From Shouchella xiaoxiensis (GTDB taxonomy: Bacteria; Bacillota; Bacilli; Bacillales; Bacillaceae_D): a stretch of 64,000 nt of DNA. The stretch spans positions 124,001 to 188,000 of the forward strand of contig NZ_JAFBCV010000003.1 of assembly GCF_016907895.1 (NCBI RefSeq), read 5' to 3'. Of the stretch, positions 1 to 9,626 are shown piece by piece (the first letter of the stretch is position 1; every line of letters begins with the position of its first letter). Under the pieces are notes generated by a model, which saw only the letters and a list, made by a program, of their open reading frames with translations, did not search any database and was not told the DNA's origin. The position numbers were made by a program, and so were the translations under genes.

Positions 1-156
1 ATTCGCTCATTCTCACTAGCACTAGTTATTGGACTGGTTGCTGGAACATATTCTTCTATGTTTCTATGTGCACAGATGTGGCTTGTTTGGGAATGGAAAA
101 GGCAAGTCAAACTTAAAAATAAGCCTCCAAAAGAGCCAGAAGAAGAATATATTTAA
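1..156 (+). CDS. secDF: Protein translocase subunit SecDF, C-terminal end (partial)
   Basis: The first 51 codons of the window stay open to a TAA at 154-156. They hold a hydrophobic segment with the SecF-type ending FSLALVIGLVAGTYSSMF, then a tryptophan-containing turn and a charged tail ending KEPEEEYI. This is the last membrane helix and cytoplasmic tail of SecF or of a fused SecDF, the proton-driven accessory of the Sec translocon. The start lies outside the window, so fused and split forms cannot be told apart here; the fused form is usual in Bacillus. The next gene starts 24 bases on, and secDF lies near recJ in Bacillus, which supports the call. Confidence 0.8.
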   Translation: MRSFSLALVIGLVAGTYSSMFLCAQMWLVWEWKRQVKLKNKPPKEPEEEYI

Positions 157-179
157 TAAAAAAAGAAGAAGGTGTTTAA

Positions 180-491
180 ATGAAAGCACAAACCGCCTTT
201 ATAGTTGGTGTGATAGCGGCTATCTTAATTGCAGTATTTGCCGTGATGAACGTAGAGTCTGTGCCTGTTAATTTACTTTTTACACAAGCTGAATGGCCAC
301 TAATCCTTATTATCTTATTTTCTGTTCTTTTAGGAGCCATTGTTGCAGGGGCGATGTCTGTCATCAAGCTTCATCAGCAAAAATTAGAGATTAAACGCTT
401 GCGAGCGAGTTTAGAAAGTGAAAGAGCAGAGGCACCGGAAACGGGGAGTCGTCTTGATAAAACGAAAAAGAACCAAGTAGAAAAAGGGTAA
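180..491 (+). CDS. LapA-domain small membrane protein (YrvD-like)
   Basis: This 103-residue protein has two hydrophobic segments (about residues 5-25 and 38-62) separated by a short loop with the pattern NVESVPVNLLF, followed by a charged coiled tail. That is the layout of LapA-domain (DUF1049) proteins, which pair two helices with a cytoplasmic coiled tail. In E. coli the family member LapA takes part in LPS assembly; in Gram-positives the role is unclear, so no function is assigned. A clear Shine-Dalgarno (AAGAAGGTG) precedes the ATG at 180. It lies between secDF and recJ, where B. subtilis carries a similar small gene. Confidence 0.75.
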   Translation: MKAQTAFIVGVIAAILIAVFAVMNVESVPVNLLFTQAEWPLILIILFSVLLGAIVAGAMSVIKLHQQKLEIKRLRASLESERAEAPETGSRLDKTKKNQVEKG

Positions 492-501
492 TCTTAGATC
501 A

Positions 502-530
502 TTGTCACCCCTCGAACACTCCTGTATAAT
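502..530 (+). promoter_or_regulatory. SigA-type promoter of recJ
   Basis: TTGTCA at 502-507 and TATAAT at 525-530 are separated by exactly 17 bases, with the -10 read as TGTATAAT. It starts 11 bases after the LapA-like stop and points into recJ. The predicted transcription start is near 537, so recJ can be transcribed independently of secDF. Confidence 0.8.
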
Positions 531-547
531 AGGATGGTCGAGGGGTG
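506..547. repeat. 10-bp inverted repeat across the recJ promoter
   Basis: CACCCCTCGA at 506-515 is perfectly repeated in inverse at 538-547, with a 22-base gap. The left arm overlaps the end of the -35 and the spacer; the right arm covers the predicted transcript start and the recJ Shine-Dalgarno (AGGGGTG). It could be an operator or, on read-through transcripts only, a hairpin hiding the ribosome binding site. Confidence 0.65.
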
Positions 548-555
548 TTTTACAT

Positions 556-2904
556 ATGTTGCAATCAAAAGCAAGATGGCGTATTTTAGACCAAGATGAA
601 ACAGCGGCACAGCAACTAGCCGATGAGTTAAAGCTGTCTATTTTTGTTGCCCGTTTACTTGTGCGTCGAGGAATAAATAACGTTTCGTCTGCTAAACAAT
701 TTCTTTTATTAGAAGAACCGGAATTCTTGGATCCATTTCTATTAAAGGGTATGAAAGAAACGATAGACCGAATTAATGACGCGATAAAAAAGAATGAGCG
801 AATATTGGTGTTCGGTGACTATGATGCAGATGGCGTTAGTTCTACATCAGTATTAATGACCGCATTAAGAATGCATAATGCAGATTGCGACTACTATATC
901 CCTAATCGTTTTACCGAAGGATATGGCCCTAATAATCCCGCTTTAAAATGGGCAAAAGAAGAAGGATATAAACTTGTTGTTACGGTCGATACAGGAATTG
1001 CAGCATTAGACCAAGCGGCTTACGCTAAGGATATTGACCTTGATTTTATTATTACGGATCATCATGAGCCGCCACCGGTGCTGCCGGCATCGTTTGCTAC
1101 TATTAATCCGAAGCAGCCAGATTGTCCATATCCATTTAAAGAACTTGCAGGTGTTGGAGTAGCTTTTAAAGTAGCTCACGCCTTATTAGGCAGAGTGCCA
1201 GATGAACTGCTTGATTTTGCGGTCATTGGGACCATTGCAGACCTAGTCCCTTTAGTTGGGGAAAATCGATTAATTGCAAAAAAAGGTCTACAAGCATTAC
1301 AATCAACTAGCCGTCCAGGTTTACGTGCATTGAAAGATGTTTGCGGAATAAAAAAAGGCGTCCTAGATGCTGATCATGTTGGGTTTGGAATGGGACCTAG
1401 GTTGAACGCTGCCGGCCGTCTTGATTCGGCTGATCCGGCAGTGGAGCTATTAATGGCTGAGGATTTTGAGGAAGCTAAGGAACTTGCTGACGAAATTGAT
1501 CGGTTAAACAAAGACAGACAAACCATTGTTAATGAAATGACGGAAGAAGCAATGCAGCTGGTTGAGCAAGGTAACGACCTTCCTCATGTAATCATCGTTG
1601 CTCAAGAAGGCTGGAATGCTGGTGTTATTGGCATTGTCGCCTCGCGTCTGGTAGAGCGGTTCTATCGACCAACAATTGTGATGAGTATTGATCCGGAGAG
1701 TAGGTTAGCAAAAGGGTCAGCCAGAAGTATTGATGGCTTTGATATGTTTATGGAGCTTTCAAAAAGCCGGGACATCTTACCTCATTTTGGTGGACATCCA
1801 ATGGCTGCAGGTATGACACTAGCGGCAGAGAATATTGATCTGTTACAAAATAGGCTAAATGAACAAGCAAGTATGATCCTGACTGAAGAAGCGCTTGTTC
1901 CTGTTAAAGAAATTGATTTACTTGCTACGGTAGATGATGTCACTCTTGATGTTTTAAGTCAAATCGAAGCACTGGCCCCTTTTGGAGTTGCAAACACTAA
2001 GCCAAATGTGCTGATTGAGAATGCTTCTGTCGCTGAACTCAAGCGAATTGGCAGTGACTCGACTCATTTAAAAGTTCAATTTACTGGTGATGAAAATCAG
2101 TTAGACGGTATAGCTTTTCGTAAAGGCCATCTGTTCGAAGAAATTACTCCCCAAGCAAAGTTGTCGGCGGTAGGTACACTGTCTATAAATGAGTGGAATG
2201 GAAAAGTAAAGCCACAGATTCTAATTGATGATTTAAAGGTAGCACAGTGGCAATTATTTGATTGGAGAAGTATTAAGCCAAACCGTTTGAAAGAGAGACT
2301 AGAAGAGTTACCGGAGAACACGATTTCTGTAGCGTTTCAGCCATCAACAAAAGAAAGGCTCAAGCTAAATGATTCAACGGTTGTTTATGATCCGTTGACG
2401 TTCCTGCCGGACTTAAGTCATTCCTATTTAGTTATTTTGGATGTACCTAATAATCGCAGCGACTTAGAGGCGCTTTTTCAATCATTAGCCAAACCTCATC
2501 GTATCTATGTTGTACTTTCAGAAGCAGAAGAGTCTTTTTTCACGACAAACCCTAATCGTGATCAGTTTAAATGGTACTATGCATTTCTTAAAAAAAGAAA
2601 AGAGATCTCTTTTAATGAGTTAAGGAAGCTCGAACAGTTTAAAGGATGGTCGGCGCAAACCACAACGTTCATGAATACTGTATTTACGGAGCTCGGTTTT
2701 GTTCATCTGGAAACGAGTACAGTGAAAATTGTCGAACAACCTGAAAAAAAATCGCTTGATCAATCAAGAACATTTAGAAATAAACAGGAACAATCTTGGT
2801 TAGAAAATGAATTAGTTTATGCATCATACCAAAACCTAAAAGCATGTTTTGATCAGTTGATGCATGCTTCAGTAAAGAAGGAGTCAATGAGTAATGGATT
2901 ATAA
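556..2904 (+). CDS. recJ: Single-stranded-DNA-specific exonuclease RecJ
   Basis: RecJ degrades single-stranded DNA 5' to 3' in recombination and mismatch repair. The product is about 782 residues, close to the B. subtilis protein. DHH-family metal motifs are visible: DYDADG near residue 88, TVDTG near 144, DHH near 168, then the DHHA1 signatures [10 protein letters not shown] and [10 protein letters not shown] long C-terminal extension follows, as in Bacillus RecJ. The frame is open from 502, but the ATG at 556 is preferred: AGGGGTG lies 8 bases upstream and the earlier TTG is part of the -35. Its 3' end overlaps apt by 11 bases, so the two are probably translationally coupled. Confidence 0.95.
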   Translation: MLQSKARWRILDQDETAAQQLADELKLSIFVARLLVRRGINNVSSAKQFLLLEEPEFLDPFLLKGMKETIDRINDAIKKNERILVFGDYDADGVSSTSVLMTALRMHNADCDYYIPNRFTEGYGPNNPALKWAKEEGYKLVVTVDTGIAALDQAAYAKDIDLDFIITDHHEPPPVLPASFATINPKQPDCPYPFKELAGVGVAFKVAHALLGRVPDELLDFAVIGTIADLVPLVGENRLIAKKGLQALQSTSRPGLRALKDVCGIKKGVLDADHVGFGMGPRLNAAGRLDSADPAVELLMAEDFEEAKELADEIDRLNKDRQTIVNEMTEEAMQLVEQGNDLPHVIIVAQEGWNAGVIGIVASRLVERFYRPTIVMSIDPESRLAKGSARSIDGFDMFMELSKSRDILPHFGGHPMAAGMTLAAENIDLLQNRLNEQASMILTEEALVPVKEIDLLATVDDVTLDVLSQIEALAPFGVANTKPNVLIENASVAELKRIGSDSTHLKVQFTGDENQLDGIAFRKGHLFEEITPQAKLSAVGTLSINEWNGKVKPQILIDDLKVAQWQLFDWRSIKPNRLKERLEELPENTISVAFQPSTKERLKLNDSTVVYDPLTFLPDLSHSYLVILDVPNNRSDLEALFQSLAKPHRIYVVLSEAEESFFTTNPNRDQFKWYYAFLKKRKEISFNELRKLEQFKGWSAQTTTFMNTVFTELGFVHLETSTVKIVEQPEKKSLDQSRTFRNKQEQSWLENELVYASYQNLKACFDQLMHASVKKESMSNGL

Positions 2905-3409
2905 AAAATATATTACGATCGTAGAAGACTGGCCACAAGAAGGAATTCGATTTAAAGATATCACGACATTAATGCAAGATGGACCGGCATATAAAAAAGC
3001 AATTAACGAGCTAACAGACTATGCAAAAACGCGTAATGCTGACGTGATTGTTGGTCCTGAAGCAAGGGGTTTTGTAGTAGGTTGTCCAATTGCTTTTGAT
3101 CTTGAAATTGGCTTTGTTCCTGTTCGAAAAAAAGGAAAATTGCCTCGAGAAGTAATTGAGTGTGACTATGGCCTTGAATACGGGAAGGATTGTTTGACAA
3201 TCCATAAAGATAGTATTAAGCCTGGGCAACGTGTTGTTATCACAGATGATTTACTTGCCACTGGAGGAACAATCGAAGCAACAACGAAGCTTGTAGAAGA
3301 ACTTGGCGGTGAAGTTGTTGGTCTGGCATTCATGATAGAGCTAGCTTATATCAATGGTCGTAAGAAGCTAGATAAGTATGATATTTTTTCTCTAATGACT
3401 TATCAATAA
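2894..3409 (+). CDS. apt: Adenine phosphoribosyltransferase
   Basis: Apt salvages adenine to AMP using PRPP. The 171-residue protein has the family N-terminus ([18 protein letters not shown]), the VGPEARGF loop and the PRPP-binding motif [13 protein letters not shown] at about residues 115-127. Length is typical. The ATG lies inside the end of recJ, with AAGGAG about 11 bases upstream. A rho-independent terminator follows. The recJ-apt-relA order is conserved in Bacillus. Confidence 0.96.
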   Translation: MDYKKYITIVEDWPQEGIRFKDITTLMQDGPAYKKAINELTDYAKTRNADVIVGPEARGFVVGCPIAFDLEIGFVPVRKKGKLPREVIECDYGLEYGKDCLTIHKDSIKPGQRVVITDDLLATGGTIEATTKLVEELGGEVVGLAFMIELAYINGRKKLDKYDIFSLMTYQ

Positions 3410-3421
3410 AGCTCACTTATA

Positions 3422-3463
3422 AAAAAGGGGATTGTTTATTTATAAACAGACCTCTTTTTATTA
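3422..3463 (+). terminator. Rho-independent terminator after apt
   Basis: A long, slightly imperfect stem (arms about 3422-3439 and 3442-3459, two-base loop, a few wobble pairs) ends in a T-rich stretch. It closes the recJ-apt unit and separates it from the relA promoter. Confidence 0.75.
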
Positions 3464-3481
3464 TTTCTAAAGGTTCTCCCC

Positions 3482-3510
3482 TTTACAAGAAAGTTCGAGT
3501 AGCGGATAAT
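3482..3510 (+). promoter_or_regulatory. SigA-type promoter of relA
   Basis: TTTACA (3482-3487) and GATAAT (3505-3510) are spaced 17 bases apart, 36 bases upstream of the relA start. Together with the terminator after apt this gives relA-dtd its own transcription unit. Confidence 0.65.
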
Positions 3511-3545
3511 AGAAAGAAAACTTGTCGAATGAGTAAGGTGATTCC

Positions 3546-5738
3546 ATGACGATTGATCAGGTGCTAGAAAATGCAAGCGCCTATTTGCAGAGAGAAGACA
3601 TAAGCTTTTTAGAAAGAGCATACGAGTTTGCTGAACAGGCACATAGCGGACAGTACCGCAAGTCTGGTGAACCTTATATTTTACATCCAGTTCAAGTTGC
3701 TGGCATTATTGTCGGGCTGGAGCTCGATCCTAACACAATTGCTGCTGCATTTCTTCATGATGTTGTTGAAGATACAGACGCAACGGTTGAAGATCTAGAA
3801 AAAGCGTTTAACGCCGAAGTGGCAATGCTTGTAGATGGTGTAACGAAGTTAAAAAAGTTTAAATATAAATCAAAAGAAGAGCAACAGGCTGAAAATCATC
3901 GAAAAATGTTGATGGCGATGGCGAAAGATATTCGCGTCTTACTCATTAAGCTTGCAGACCGCCTCCATAATATGCGGACGCTTAAGTTTATGCCACCTCA
4001 GAAGCAGCGAGTTACGTCAAATGAAACGCTTGAGATTTTTGCGCCATTAGCTCACCGCTTAGGGATTTCAAAAATAAAATGGGAGCTTGAAGACACAGCG
4101 CTTCGTTATTTAGATCCTCAACAGTATTACCGAATCGTAAATTTAATGAAACGGAAACGTGCTGAAAGAGAAGACTATCTTTCTGAAGTTATGGAAAAGA
4201 TCGAATCTCAGCTTGACGATGTTCATGTTGTAGCAGAATTATCAGGACGACCTAAGCATATTTACAGTATTTATCGGAAGATGGTTATTCAACAAAAGCA
4301 ATTTAATGAAATCTATGATTTGCTTGCTGTTCGTATTATTGTAAAAAACATTAAAGATTGTTATGCCGTACTTGGTGTTATTCACACATGCTGGCGTCCC
4401 ATGCCTGGTCGTTTTAAAGACTATATTGCCATGCCAAAGGCTAATATGTATCAGTCTCTTCACACTACAGTTGTAGGACCAAACGGGGATCCTTTAGAGG
4501 TTCAGATTCGAACGGATGATATGCATCGTGTGGCAGAATTCGGTGTAGCAGCTCATTGGGCGTACAAAGAAGGCAAAACACTTTCAAATAAGCGCTATTC
4601 CTTTGAGGACAAGCTCAGTTGGCTTAGAGACGTAATCGAATCGCAAACCGACACAAATGACGCTCAGGAATTTATGGAATCCATGAAAATGGATTTGTTC
4701 TCTGATATGGTCTTTGTTTTTACACCTAAGGGAGATGTTATTGAACTACCGCGTGGCTCTGTTCCACTTGATTTTGCTTACAGGATTCATAGTGAAATTG
4801 GGAACCGCTGTATCGGGGCAAAAGTAAACAGTAAGATGGTGCCTCTAGATCACGAGTTGAAAACGGGTGATATTGTTGAAGTCATGACTTCAAAGCACTC
4901 TTATGGACCAAGCCATGACTGGTTGAAAATTACAAAATCATCACATGCAAAAAATAAAATTAAGCAGTGGTTTAAAAAAGAAAAGCGTGAAGAAAATGTT
5001 GAAAAGGGAAAAGAAACGATTGAAAAAGAGATACGGGCACTCGATTTTGATCCCAAGGACATTTTAACGCAGGAAAACTTAAATGAAGTAACTGCTAAAT
5101 TTAGCTTTGCTGGTGAAGAAGATATGTATGCTGCTGTGGGCTATGGTGGGATAAGCGGTAAACAAATCGTCAATCGTTTAACTGAAAAGCAGCGCAAGGC
5201 AAAGGATCAAGAGCAGGAAAAACAATCGTTAGATGCAGCGCTAAGTGATATTCAAACATTTAGCCCAAACAAGCGCTCCAACTCCATTGGCGTTCATGTA
5301 AAAGGGGTAGACAATTTATTAATTCGGTTAGCTCGTTGCTGTACCCCCGTTCCTGGAGATGCGATTGTCGGTTATATTACAAAAGGTCGCGGTGTTTCAA
5401 TTCATCGAACAGATTGTCCTAATGTTTTAGCAGAAGAGAATACGAGTTCTAGATTGCTTGAAGTAGAGTGGGAAGGTGAATCTAGAGCTGCTAAATCATA
5501 CAGTGTTGATATTGAAATTACGGCATTTGACCGTAACGGCTTATTAAATGAAGTTCTACACACAATGACGGAAACAAGGACACAAATTAATACCGTTTCT
5601 GGACGATCGGATCACAAGCATAAAATAGCCACAATTGAAATGAGTATTTCCATTTCCAATGTGGCTCACCTACAAAAGATTGTCGATAAAATAAAACAGC
5701 TTAAAGATATATACTCAGTGCGTCGAGTAACGCATTAA
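3546..5738 (+). CDS. relA: Bifunctional (p)ppGpp synthetase/hydrolase RelA (Rel)
   Basis: This is the ribosome-associated long RSH enzyme that makes and degrades (p)ppGpp. The 730 residues carry all domains in order: the HD hydrolase with HDVVEDTD near residue 71 and [12 protein letters not shown] near 146, the synthetase with [19 protein letters not shown] around 295, the TGS region ([13 protein letters not shown] near 396), a zinc-finger-type segment with RCCTPVPGD, and a C-terminal ACT domain. Since both catalytic halves look intact it should be bifunctional. The ATG at 3546 has AAGGTG 5 bases upstream. dtd follows after 18 bases. Confidence 0.96.
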   Translation: MTIDQVLENASAYLQREDISFLERAYEFAEQAHSGQYRKSGEPYILHPVQVAGIIVGLELDPNTIAAAFLHDVVEDTDATVEDLEKAFNAEVAMLVDGVTKLKKFKYKSKEEQQAENHRKMLMAMAKDIRVLLIKLADRLHNMRTLKFMPPQKQRVTSNETLEIFAPLAHRLGISKIKWELEDTALRYLDPQQYYRIVNLMKRKRAEREDYLSEVMEKIESQLDDVHVVAELSGRPKHIYSIYRKMVIQQKQFNEIYDLLAVRIIVKNIKDCYAVLGVIHTCWRPMPGRFKDYIAMPKANMYQSLHTTVVGPNGDPLEVQIRTDDMHRVAEFGVAAHWAYKEGKTLSNKRYSFEDKLSWLRDVIESQTDTNDAQEFMESMKMDLFSDMVFVFTPKGDVIELPRGSVPLDFAYRIHSEIGNRCIGAKVNSKMVPLDHELKTGDIVEVMTSKHSYGPSHDWLKITKSSHAKNKIKQWFKKEKREENVEKGKETIEKEIRALDFDPKDILTQENLNEVTAKFSFAGEEDMYAAVGYGGISGKQIVNRLTEKQRKAKDQEQEKQSLDAALSDIQTFSPNKRSNSIGVHVKGVDNLLIRLARCCTPVPGDAIVGYITKGRGVSIHRTDCPNVLAEENTSSRLLEVEWEGESRAAKSYSVDIEITAFDRNGLLNEVLHTMTETRTQINTVSGRSDHKHKIATIEMSISISNVAHLQKIVDKIKQLKDIYSVRRVTH

Positions 5739-5756
5739 TGAAGAAGGTAGATAAAG

Positions 5757-6194
5757 GTGCGAGTCGTCTTACAACGTGCTAAATGCGCATCAGTCCAGGT
5801 AGATAACGAAGTGGTAGGAGAGATCAAAGCTGGGCTTGTTCTACTAGTTGGATTAACCCATAATGATACAAAGGAAGATGTTCTTTTTTGCGCGGAAAAA
5901 GTGGCTCATCTCCGAATATTCAGCGACGAGAACGATAAGATGAACTTATCAGTACTGGATATCGGCGGTTCAGTTTTGTCGATTTCACAGTTTACGTTAT
6001 ATGGTGACTGTCGTAAAGGAAGAAGGCCCAATTTCATGGCTGCTGCAAAACCAGATATAGCTAAAGACCTCTATCAATTGTTTAATCGAACACTTGAAGC
6101 AAAAGGGATTTCTGTGGAGGAAGGGGTCTTTGGTGCTCACATGGACGTTGAATTAGTGAATGATGGTCCCGTTACGCTAATTATTGAAAGTTAA
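5757..6194 (+). CDS. dtd: D-aminoacyl-tRNA deacylase
   Basis: Dtd hydrolyses D-aminoacyl-tRNA (and mischarged Gly-tRNA), keeping D-amino acids out of translation. The 145-residue protein has the family signatures [17 protein letters not shown] (the SQFTL part forms the active pocket) and the C-terminal NDGPVTL that supplies the cross-subunit Gly-Pro. It begins with GTG at 5757, 8 bases after GAAGGTA, and is probably co-transcribed with relA as in B. subtilis. Confidence 0.95.
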   Translation: MRVVLQRAKCASVQVDNEVVGEIKAGLVLLVGLTHNDTKEDVLFCAEKVAHLRIFSDENDKMNLSVLDIGGSVLSISQFTLYGDCRKGRRPNFMAAAKPDIAKDLYQLFNRTLEAKGISVEEGVFGAHMDVELVNDGPVTLIIES

Positions 6195-6223
6195 TAAGTG
6201 AGTAGTTTTAAACTGACTTCAAG

Positions 6224-6260
6224 AGGCTGTTGAGATTCTTTTTCTCTCAACAGCCTTTTT
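6224..6260 (+). terminator. Terminator after relA-dtd
   Basis: AGGCTGTTGAG (6224-6234) pairs with CTCAACAGCCT (6245-6255), followed by TTTT. This is a strong intrinsic terminator. Confidence 0.9.
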
Positions 6261-6482
6261 CCAGTTTTATGTGCAGTCTCGTTCTAAGTTAGGAGAAGAA
6301 GGGCTGATTGTTAGTAGATTGAGCCGTATAGAAGAAACATAGCATATAGCAAATTGAAGCTGCGAGGGCCTAGCTACATCTTTGAGGCATACTTCTGCCT
6401 ACCGTAAAAATCGATCACTTATCTAAGAAACACCTCTTATTGAATCTTTTTAGAAATGACTAGATAAACCTAACAAAGGTCC
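6261..6482. other. Intergenic stretch without recognisable gene
   Basis: Between the dtd terminator and the promoter of the LacI-type gene I see no open frame with a ribosome binding site, no repeat and no RNA motif on either strand. It marks the left edge of the accessory LacI-ThuA-dehydrogenase cluster. Confidence 0.5.
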
Positions 6483-6510
6483 TTGACAATTTAGGTAAAA
6501 AAGTTAAAAT
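6483..6510 (+). promoter_or_regulatory. SigA-type promoter of the LacI/ThuA operon
   Basis: TTGACA (6483-6488) and TAAAAT (6505-6510) are 16 bases apart. The predicted transcript start falls inside the operator-like palindrome at 6518-6531. Confidence 0.7.
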
Positions 6511-6517
6511 GGATTTG

Positions 6518-6531
6518 TGAGATCGATTTCA
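6518..6531. promoter_or_regulatory. LacI-family operator
   Basis: TGAGATCGATTTCA is a near-perfect dyad and fits the LacI/GalR family operator pattern TGNNANCGNTNNCA at every fixed position. It sits on the predicted transcription start, so the encoded regulator probably represses its own operon. It also differs by only one base from a CcpA cre site, so catabolite control is an alternative. Confidence 0.65.
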
Positions 6532-6546
6532 TAAAGAGGTGGACGG

Positions 6547-7554
6547 ATGCCAACAATAAAAGATGTTGCGCTACATGCTGGTGTATCCAGATCAACTGTA
6601 TCACGTGTGATGAATAACCACCCTTACGTTGACGAAGAAAAAAGAAGAGCTGTACGCGTCGCAATGACAGAACTTGGTTATATTCCGAATTCATCTGCTC
6701 AGCGGCTTCGTGGAACTGAAACGAGAACGATTGCGGTACTTGTTTCTCGAATCGTAAACCCTTTCTTTAGTGCGATTGTAGATGCGATGGATGAAATAGC
6801 AGCCGCGCATTCCTATCGCTTAATTTTGTGTAATACACGAGGTAGTGCAAGTCAAGAACTGCATTTCCTGCAGCTGTTACGTACAAAGCAAGTTGATGGT
6901 ATTATACTCGCATCAATTGTAAACGAGTGGGCTATTATTTCGCCCTTTACAGAATACGGTCCAATTGTGCTATGCAATGAATATCCTAGTCATGCTGAAG
7001 GTGTTGCTATTATTACAATTGATCAAAAACAAGCAATGGTTGATGCGACTACACATTTAATTGAAAAGGGTTACAAACGAATTGCCTACTGCAATGTTCA
7101 TGATGAACGCTCGCAAACTCTTTTTGACTCGGCTCTAGCAACCGATAGATATTCTGGTTATGTTGAGACGATGAAAAAAGCGGAACTGCCGATTGAATCG
7201 AGTTGGCGATTTATTGGCCATTCGGTTGAGGATGGGAAGCGCATATTAAATGAAATAATGAAGTGTGATGATCGTCCAGATGCTATTCTTACGGGCAGTG
7301 ATGAGATTGCCTCAGGTTTAATTGCCGAAGCGAAGAAAAACAATTTGCGCATACCAATGGATTTAGCGGTAGTAGGGTTTGATAATCAACCATCTGCTTC
7401 TTTGCTTGAGCCACAGTTAACAACGGTCCATCAGCCAACGCTTGAAATGGGGAAGGCAGCAATGCTACAAATGTTAGCTGATTTAAAAAGCGATAGCCGT
7501 AGCAATGGAACACAGCTTTTAGATGCACCTTTATTAATTCGAAAATCCACGTAA
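6547..7554 (+). CDS. LacI-family transcriptional regulator
   Basis: This 335-residue protein has an N-terminal LacI helix-turn-helix (TIKDVALHAGVSRSTVSRVM, residues 3-22) with the hinge helix region ending near residue 58. A periplasmic-binding-protein-like ligand domain follows (TIAVLVSRIVNPFFS onward, and AVVGFDNQPSASLLEPQLTT near the C-terminus). It is the first gene of a three-gene unit with a ThuA-like protein and a Gfo/Idh/MocA oxidoreductase, so its effector is probably the sugar or sugar-like substrate of those enzymes; the identity is unknown. The operator-like palindrome in its leader suggests autorepression. Confidence 0.9.
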   Translation: MPTIKDVALHAGVSRSTVSRVMNNHPYVDEEKRRAVRVAMTELGYIPNSSAQRLRGTETRTIAVLVSRIVNPFFSAIVDAMDEIAAAHSYRLILCNTRGSASQELHFLQLLRTKQVDGIILASIVNEWAIISPFTEYGPIVLCNEYPSHAEGVAIITIDQKQAMVDATTHLIEKGYKRIAYCNVHDERSQTLFDSALATDRYSGYVETMKKAELPIESSWRFIGHSVEDGKRILNEIMKCDDRPDAILTGSDEIASGLIAEAKKNNLRIPMDLAVVGFDNQPSASLLEPQLTTVHQPTLEMGKAAMLQMLADLKSDSRSNGTQLLDAPLLIRKST

Positions 7555-7588
7555 AGACATGCTTTACTAATTTAGAGGGGGAACAGAA

Positions 7589-8311
7589 ATGAACGTAACA
7601 ATTTGGAATGAATTTAGACATGAGAAAAAGAATGAGAAGGTAGCTGAGATTTATCCCGCTGGAATTCATGGAGCAATCGCGAGTTTTTTGGGTGAAGATC
7701 ATCAAGTAAAAACGGCAACGTTAGATGAGCCGGAGCATGGCTTAACAAACGATGTATTAGAGCAAACAGACGTTTTAATTTGGTGGGGCCATGTTGCCCA
7801 TGACGAAGTTTCAGATGAGGTTGTTGCACGTGTACATAAGCGAGTATTAGAGGGAATGGGCTTAATTGTTCTTCATTCGGGACATTTTTCAAAAATCTTT
7901 AAGACGTTAATGGGGACAAGCTGCGATTTAAAATGGCGTGAAGCAGATGAAAAAGAGCGTTTATGGGTGGTTAGTCCAAGTCATCCAATTGCTGACGGAA
8001 TTGACGAGTATTTTGAGTTGGAGAAAGAAGAGATGTATGGGGAGCATTTTGATATTCCTAATCCGGATGAAGTTGTTTTTATGAGTTGGTTCCAAGGTGG
8101 AGAAGTCTTCCGCAGTGGATGTACGTTTAATCGTGGGAACGGAAAGATTTTTTACTTCCGTCCTGGTCACGAAACATTTCCTACGTATGAAAATAAGCAT
8201 GTTCAGCGTGTAATAAAAAATGCGGTCAAATGGGCTGCTCCTTCAAGCAGAGCTGTTCCTGTTTATGGGAAAGCAAAGCCACTTGAGCCAGTACCGGGAC
8301 AATCTGAATGA
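7589..8311 (+). CDS. ThuA-like domain protein
   Basis: The 240-residue protein matches the ThuA family, a glutamine-amidotransferase-like fold first described in trehalose utilisation. It has the early segment [10 protein letters not shown], then [27 protein letters not shown] and a C-terminal [16 protein letters not shown]. In Rhizobiaceae, ThuA is encoded beside ThuB, a dehydrogenase of the same family as the next gene here, and the pair acts on disaccharides through 3-keto intermediates. Function here is therefore inferred as sugar catabolism, substrate unknown. AGAGGGGG precedes the ATG. It overlaps the next gene by 4 bases. Confidence 0.8.
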   Translation: MNVTIWNEFRHEKKNEKVAEIYPAGIHGAIASFLGEDHQVKTATLDEPEHGLTNDVLEQTDVLIWWGHVAHDEVSDEVVARVHKRVLEGMGLIVLHSGHFSKIFKTLMGTSCDLKWREADEKERLWVVSPSHPIADGIDEYFELEKEEMYGEHFDIPNPDEVVFMSWFQGGEVFRSGCTFNRGNGKIFYFRPGHETFPTYENKHVQRVIKNAVKWAAPSSRAVPVYGKAKPLEPVPGQSE

Positions 8312-9321
8312 TTAATTTTAAAATAGGAATAATTGGCGCTGGTGGGATAGCAACTGGTCGACATATCCCTGCTTTTAAAGAGATTGAGGGCGTCTCAGTT
8401 TATGGCGTTTTTGATGTTAATCACGTTCGAGCAAAAGAGGTCGCTGCAACGTTTTCGATTGAGTTTGTTGCTGAGTCAGAAGAACAGTTGCTAAGACATG
8501 TGGATGCAGTTGTTATTTGTACTCCAAACAAATTTCATCATCAATCGGTGATGAAAGCTTTAGATGCCGGAAAGCATGTTTTTTGTGAAAAGCCGATGGC
8601 AATTGCCAGTCACGAAGCAATTGAAATGGAAGAAGCAGCCAAAAAGGCGGAGAAGGTCTTGCAAATAGGCTACCATTATCGCTTTAAAAAGGAGTCACTG
8701 GCAGCTAAAAAAGCAATTGTTGCAGGTTCAATTGGTGATCCACTAGTTGTCCGTGTTGAGGCGATGCGACGAAGAAAAGTACCTGGCTGGGGTGTCTTTA
8801 CAAATAAGGACATTCAGGGTGGCGGTTGTTTAATGGATTATGGATGTCACCTGCTTGATTTAGCACTGTGGTTAATGGATTACCCTGAAATTGAGCTGGT
8901 AGAAGGTCAAACGTACGAAATGGTTAGCAGAGATCCCGATCAAGTAAATGAATGGGGGATCTATGACGCTACCACAATTGACGTTGAAGATCATGCGACC
9001 GCTTTTATTAAGTTTAAAAATGGTGCGACGATGCTATTTGAGACATCTTGGGCAGCCAATGTCCCTTCTGATAAAGAATCGTTGTCCATCTCTGGAACAA
9101 AAGGGGGAATCTCTGTTTTTCCTTATGCCTTAAACAAAGCAGAGCAAGGAATAATGACAACAACCGTTGCGGACTGGATTTCTGGTGAAGAGAATGAAGG
9201 CTTAGCGCAAGCGCGACACTTTATTTCTAGTTGTTTAGAAGGAAGAGAACCACTCGTTAAACCGAATGAAGCGAAAATCGTGACGGCTGTAATTGAACAG
9301 ATCTACCAAAAGAGCAACTGA
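8308..9321 (+). CDS. Gfo/Idh/MocA-family NAD(P)-dependent oxidoreductase
   Basis: The 337-residue protein starts with a Rossmann dinucleotide-binding motif ([18 protein letters not shown]) and has the family signature CEKPMA near residue 92, followed by the substrate domain with [19 protein letters not shown]. These enzymes oxidise or reduce sugars, inositols and related polyols with NAD(P). Its ATG overlaps the ThuA-like stop (ATGA), which implies coupled translation. No transporter is encoded in this cluster, so substrate uptake must occur elsewhere. Confidence 0.88.
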   Translation: MINFKIGIIGAGGIATGRHIPAFKEIEGVSVYGVFDVNHVRAKEVAATFSIEFVAESEEQLLRHVDAVVICTPNKFHHQSVMKALDAGKHVFCEKPMAIASHEAIEMEEAAKKAEKVLQIGYHYRFKKESLAAKKAIVAGSIGDPLVVRVEAMRRRKVPGWGVFTNKDIQGGGCLMDYGCHLLDLALWLMDYPEIELVEGQTYEMVSRDPDQVNEWGIYDATTIDVEDHATAFIKFKNGATMLFETSWAANVPSDKESLSISGTKGGISVFPYALNKAEQGIMTTTVADWISGEENEGLAQARHFISSCLEGREPLVKPNEAKIVTAVIEQIYQKSN

Positions 9322-9371
9322 CTTTTACTTGAATGAATTATAACTAATCTGTCAGTTGGTTAGCGAAAAAG

Positions 9372-9397
9372 GTTTAAACTAAAGGGTCTTTGGTTAT
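9372..9397 (+). promoter_or_regulatory. Candidate SigB-type promoter
   Basis: GTTTAA (9372-9377) followed after 14 bases by GGTTAT (9392-9397) resembles the SigB consensus GTTTAA-N12-15-GGGTAT with one mismatch. It lies 36 bases upstream of a small ORF. A 7-bp hairpin (TCTAAAC 9398-9404 / GTTTAGA 9413-9419) follows directly and touches the ribosome binding site. Confidence 0.35.
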
Positions 9398-9432
9398 TCT
9401 AAACAGAAATACGTTTAGAGGAGCTGACTTTT

Positions 9433-9588
9433 ATGCATGTTCAGGATAAACAACTGAGTGTATTAAACCTGCATGAAACAAATAATCAAACTCCGGCTAT
9501 TCCCCTATTTGAACAAGCAGTTCATGTTGAACTAGGGTTGTCTCAGCGAGAATTGCTTGTATACAAAAAGCAGCAGTCTCGAAATTAA
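9433..9588 (+). CDS. Small uncharacterised protein (51 aa)
   Basis: An ATG at 9433 with GAGGAG about 10 bases upstream opens a 51-codon frame ending in TAA at 9586-9588. The product is hydrophilic, with no membrane segment and no cysteine; its second half (FEQAVHVELGLSQRELLVYK) looks helical. I do not recognise a family. B. subtilis has a small gene of unknown role in the equivalent place before hisS, so it may be conserved, but I cannot confirm homology. Its possible SigB-type promoter would make it stress-induced. Confidence 0.5.
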   Translation: MHVQDKQLSVLNLHETNNQTPAIPLFEQAVHVELGLSQRELLVYKKQQSRN

Positions 9589-9591
9589 CTA

Positions 9592-9620
9592 TTGACTAAC
9601 AGCTGTGCATTTCGTATAGT
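9592..9620 (+). promoter_or_regulatory. SigA promoter of the hisS-aspS T-box leader
   Basis: TTGACT (9592-9597) and TATAGT (9615-9620), 17-base spacing. It begins 4 bases after the stop of the small ORF and points into the T-box leader. Confidence 0.8.
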
Positions 9621-9626
9621 TAGAAA

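Noticed and set aside
3523-3529. TGTCGAA before relA considered as a Spo0A box
   Set aside because: A 7-mer like this is expected about eight times in a 64-kb window; nothing else supports it.
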